Of a DNA stretch of 64,000 nucleotides, positions 63,367 to 64,000 are shown piece by piece. Below the pieces are notes generated by a model. It was given only the letters and a program-made list of their open reading frames with translations. It made no database searches and was not told the DNA's origin. Made by a program: the position numbers and the translations under genes. The DNA is from Allobosea sp. BH3 (lineage in GTDB: Bacteria > Pseudomonadota > Alphaproteobacteria > Rhizobiales > Beijerinckiaceae), in the NCBI RefSeq assembly GCF_025499465.1, contig NZ_JAIMCA010000001.1:496001-560000 (forward strand). Reading direction: 5' to 3'. Position 1 is the first letter of the stretch. Every line of letters starts with the position of its first letter.

Positions 63367-64000
63367 ATGCACGCGGCCGACGACAGGTCATCCACTGCAG
63401 GCCCCGGGCAGCCGGGCTCCAAATACGAAAGGCTGATCGCGGCGGCCCGGAGCGACGCGCCGGCCGTGACGATCGTCGCGCACCCCTGTGATGCGACCTC
63501 CCTGCGCGGCGCGCTCGAGGCGCGCGATGAGGGCCTGATCACGCCGATTCTGGTGGGGCCGCGGTCCAGGATCCTGGAAGTCGCCAAGGCCGAGGGGCTG
63601 GATCTGGACGGCATCGAGATCGTCGATGCGCCCCACAGCCATGCCGCGGCAGCCCAGGCCGTGAAACTCATTCGGGAAGGGCGCGGCGAACTGCTGATGA
63701 AGGGCAGCCTGCATACCGACGAGCTGATGCGGGAGGTCGCCGCCTCCGCGACCGGGCTGCGCACGGAGAGGCGCATCAGCCATGTCTTCATCATGGATGT
63801 GCCCGGCCATGCCGAGACGCTGTTCATCACGGATGCCGCGATCAACATCTTCCCCGACGTCGACGCCAAGCGGGACATTGTCCAGAACGCCATCGATCTC
63901 TGGACAGGCATCGGCCTCGGCGTGCCGCGCGTCGCGATCCTGTCTGCCGTCGAGACCGTGACAACCAAGATCCCTTCCACGATGGAGGCCGCGGCGCTCT
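63367..64000 (+). CDS. Phosphate acetyl/butyryltransferase, partial
   Basis: The frame starts at ATG 63367 and is open to the window end (211 residues seen), so the gene is cut by the edge. The sequence is that of a PTA/PTB domain: VTIVAHPCDATSLRGALEARDEGLITPILVGPRSRILEVAKAEGLDLDGIEIVDAPHSHAAAAQAVKLIREGRGELLMKGSLHTDELMREV, then RRISHVFIMDVPGH and FITDAAINIFPDVDAKRDIVQNAIDLW. In relatives this domain is often fused to or paired with an enoyl-CoA hydratase domain and followed by acetate kinase. No hydratase domain precedes it here. It is immediately downstream of DUF3141. Confidence 0.9.
   Translation, partial: MHAADDRSSTAGPGQPGSKYERLIAAARSDAPAVTIVAHPCDATSLRGALEARDEGLITPILVGPRSRILEVAKAEGLDLDGIEIVDAPHSHAAAAQAVKLIREGRGELLMKGSLHTDELMREVAASATGLRTERRISHVFIMDVPGHAETLFITDAAINIFPDVDAKRDIVQNAIDLWTGIGLGVPRVAILSAVETVTTKIPSTMEAAAL

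Overview
The window is chromosomal DNA from a high-GC alphaproteobacterium of the Hyphomicrobiales. Supporting markers are irr next to bfr, ftsEX, an alphaproteobacterial RpoH, the hemD/Mic60/HemY block divergent from tsaD-gpsA, DUF2125 and HemY-domain proteins, and GTTC-N7-GTTC and TTGAT-N4-ATCAA regulatory sites. A Bosea-like member of Boseaceae fits the gene content best, but that placement is inference from memory, not from a search. Genes are dense and mostly intact. I see no prophage, insertion sequence, CRISPR array, tRNA or rRNA.

Layout. 0-9.3 kb: a partial unknown gene, a 24-residue membrane peptide, a YadGH-type ABC exporter, an exported methyltransferase with an APC permease, release factor 3, an OmpW-type porin behind a perfect FNR/FixK box, an Lrp regulator divergent from cysteine dioxygenase, and a GH19 lysozyme-like protein. 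9.3-20.6 kb: a trans-sulfuration PLP enzyme divergent from a second Lrp regulator, TspO, a receiver-only response regulator, hpt, an MJ0042 zinc-ribbon protein divergent from ftsEX, YdcF, PlsC, an unknown gene directly behind a perfect alphaproteobacterial LexA box, ChaC, a DUF2125 protein and rpoH. 20.8-30.7 kb: rluD, HemY-domain protein, a HemD-Mic60 fusion, and the divergent series tsaD-gpsA-unknown-EVE followed by acetyl-CoA synthetase.

30.9-41.3 kb: an AprI/Inh-domain lipoprotein, a GNAT protein, a double cold-shock-domain protein, an iron block (irr-bfd and bfr, each behind an Irr-type palindrome), an EmrAB-type pump divergent from a TetR regulator with two matching operators, an EamA transporter and asd. 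41.7-55.4 kb is more accessory: two unknown proteins, an AceE-like transketolase bracketed by two copies of a 125-135 bp palindromic element, two M20 amidohydrolases, an AGE-family sugar epimerase, an amino-acid ABC transporter without an ATPase gene, and the divergent pair dgdR/dgdA. The last pair points to use of 2-aminoisobutyrate and related dialkyl amino acids.

55.4-64 kb: katG divergent from oxyR, then a looser stretch of small genes (DksA-type zinc finger, small secreted protein, SpoIIAA-like protein) leading into a DUF3141 PhaC-like hydrolase and the start of a phosphate acetyl/butyryltransferase that runs off the end. Dispersed palindromic repeats of at least two families lie between genes throughout.
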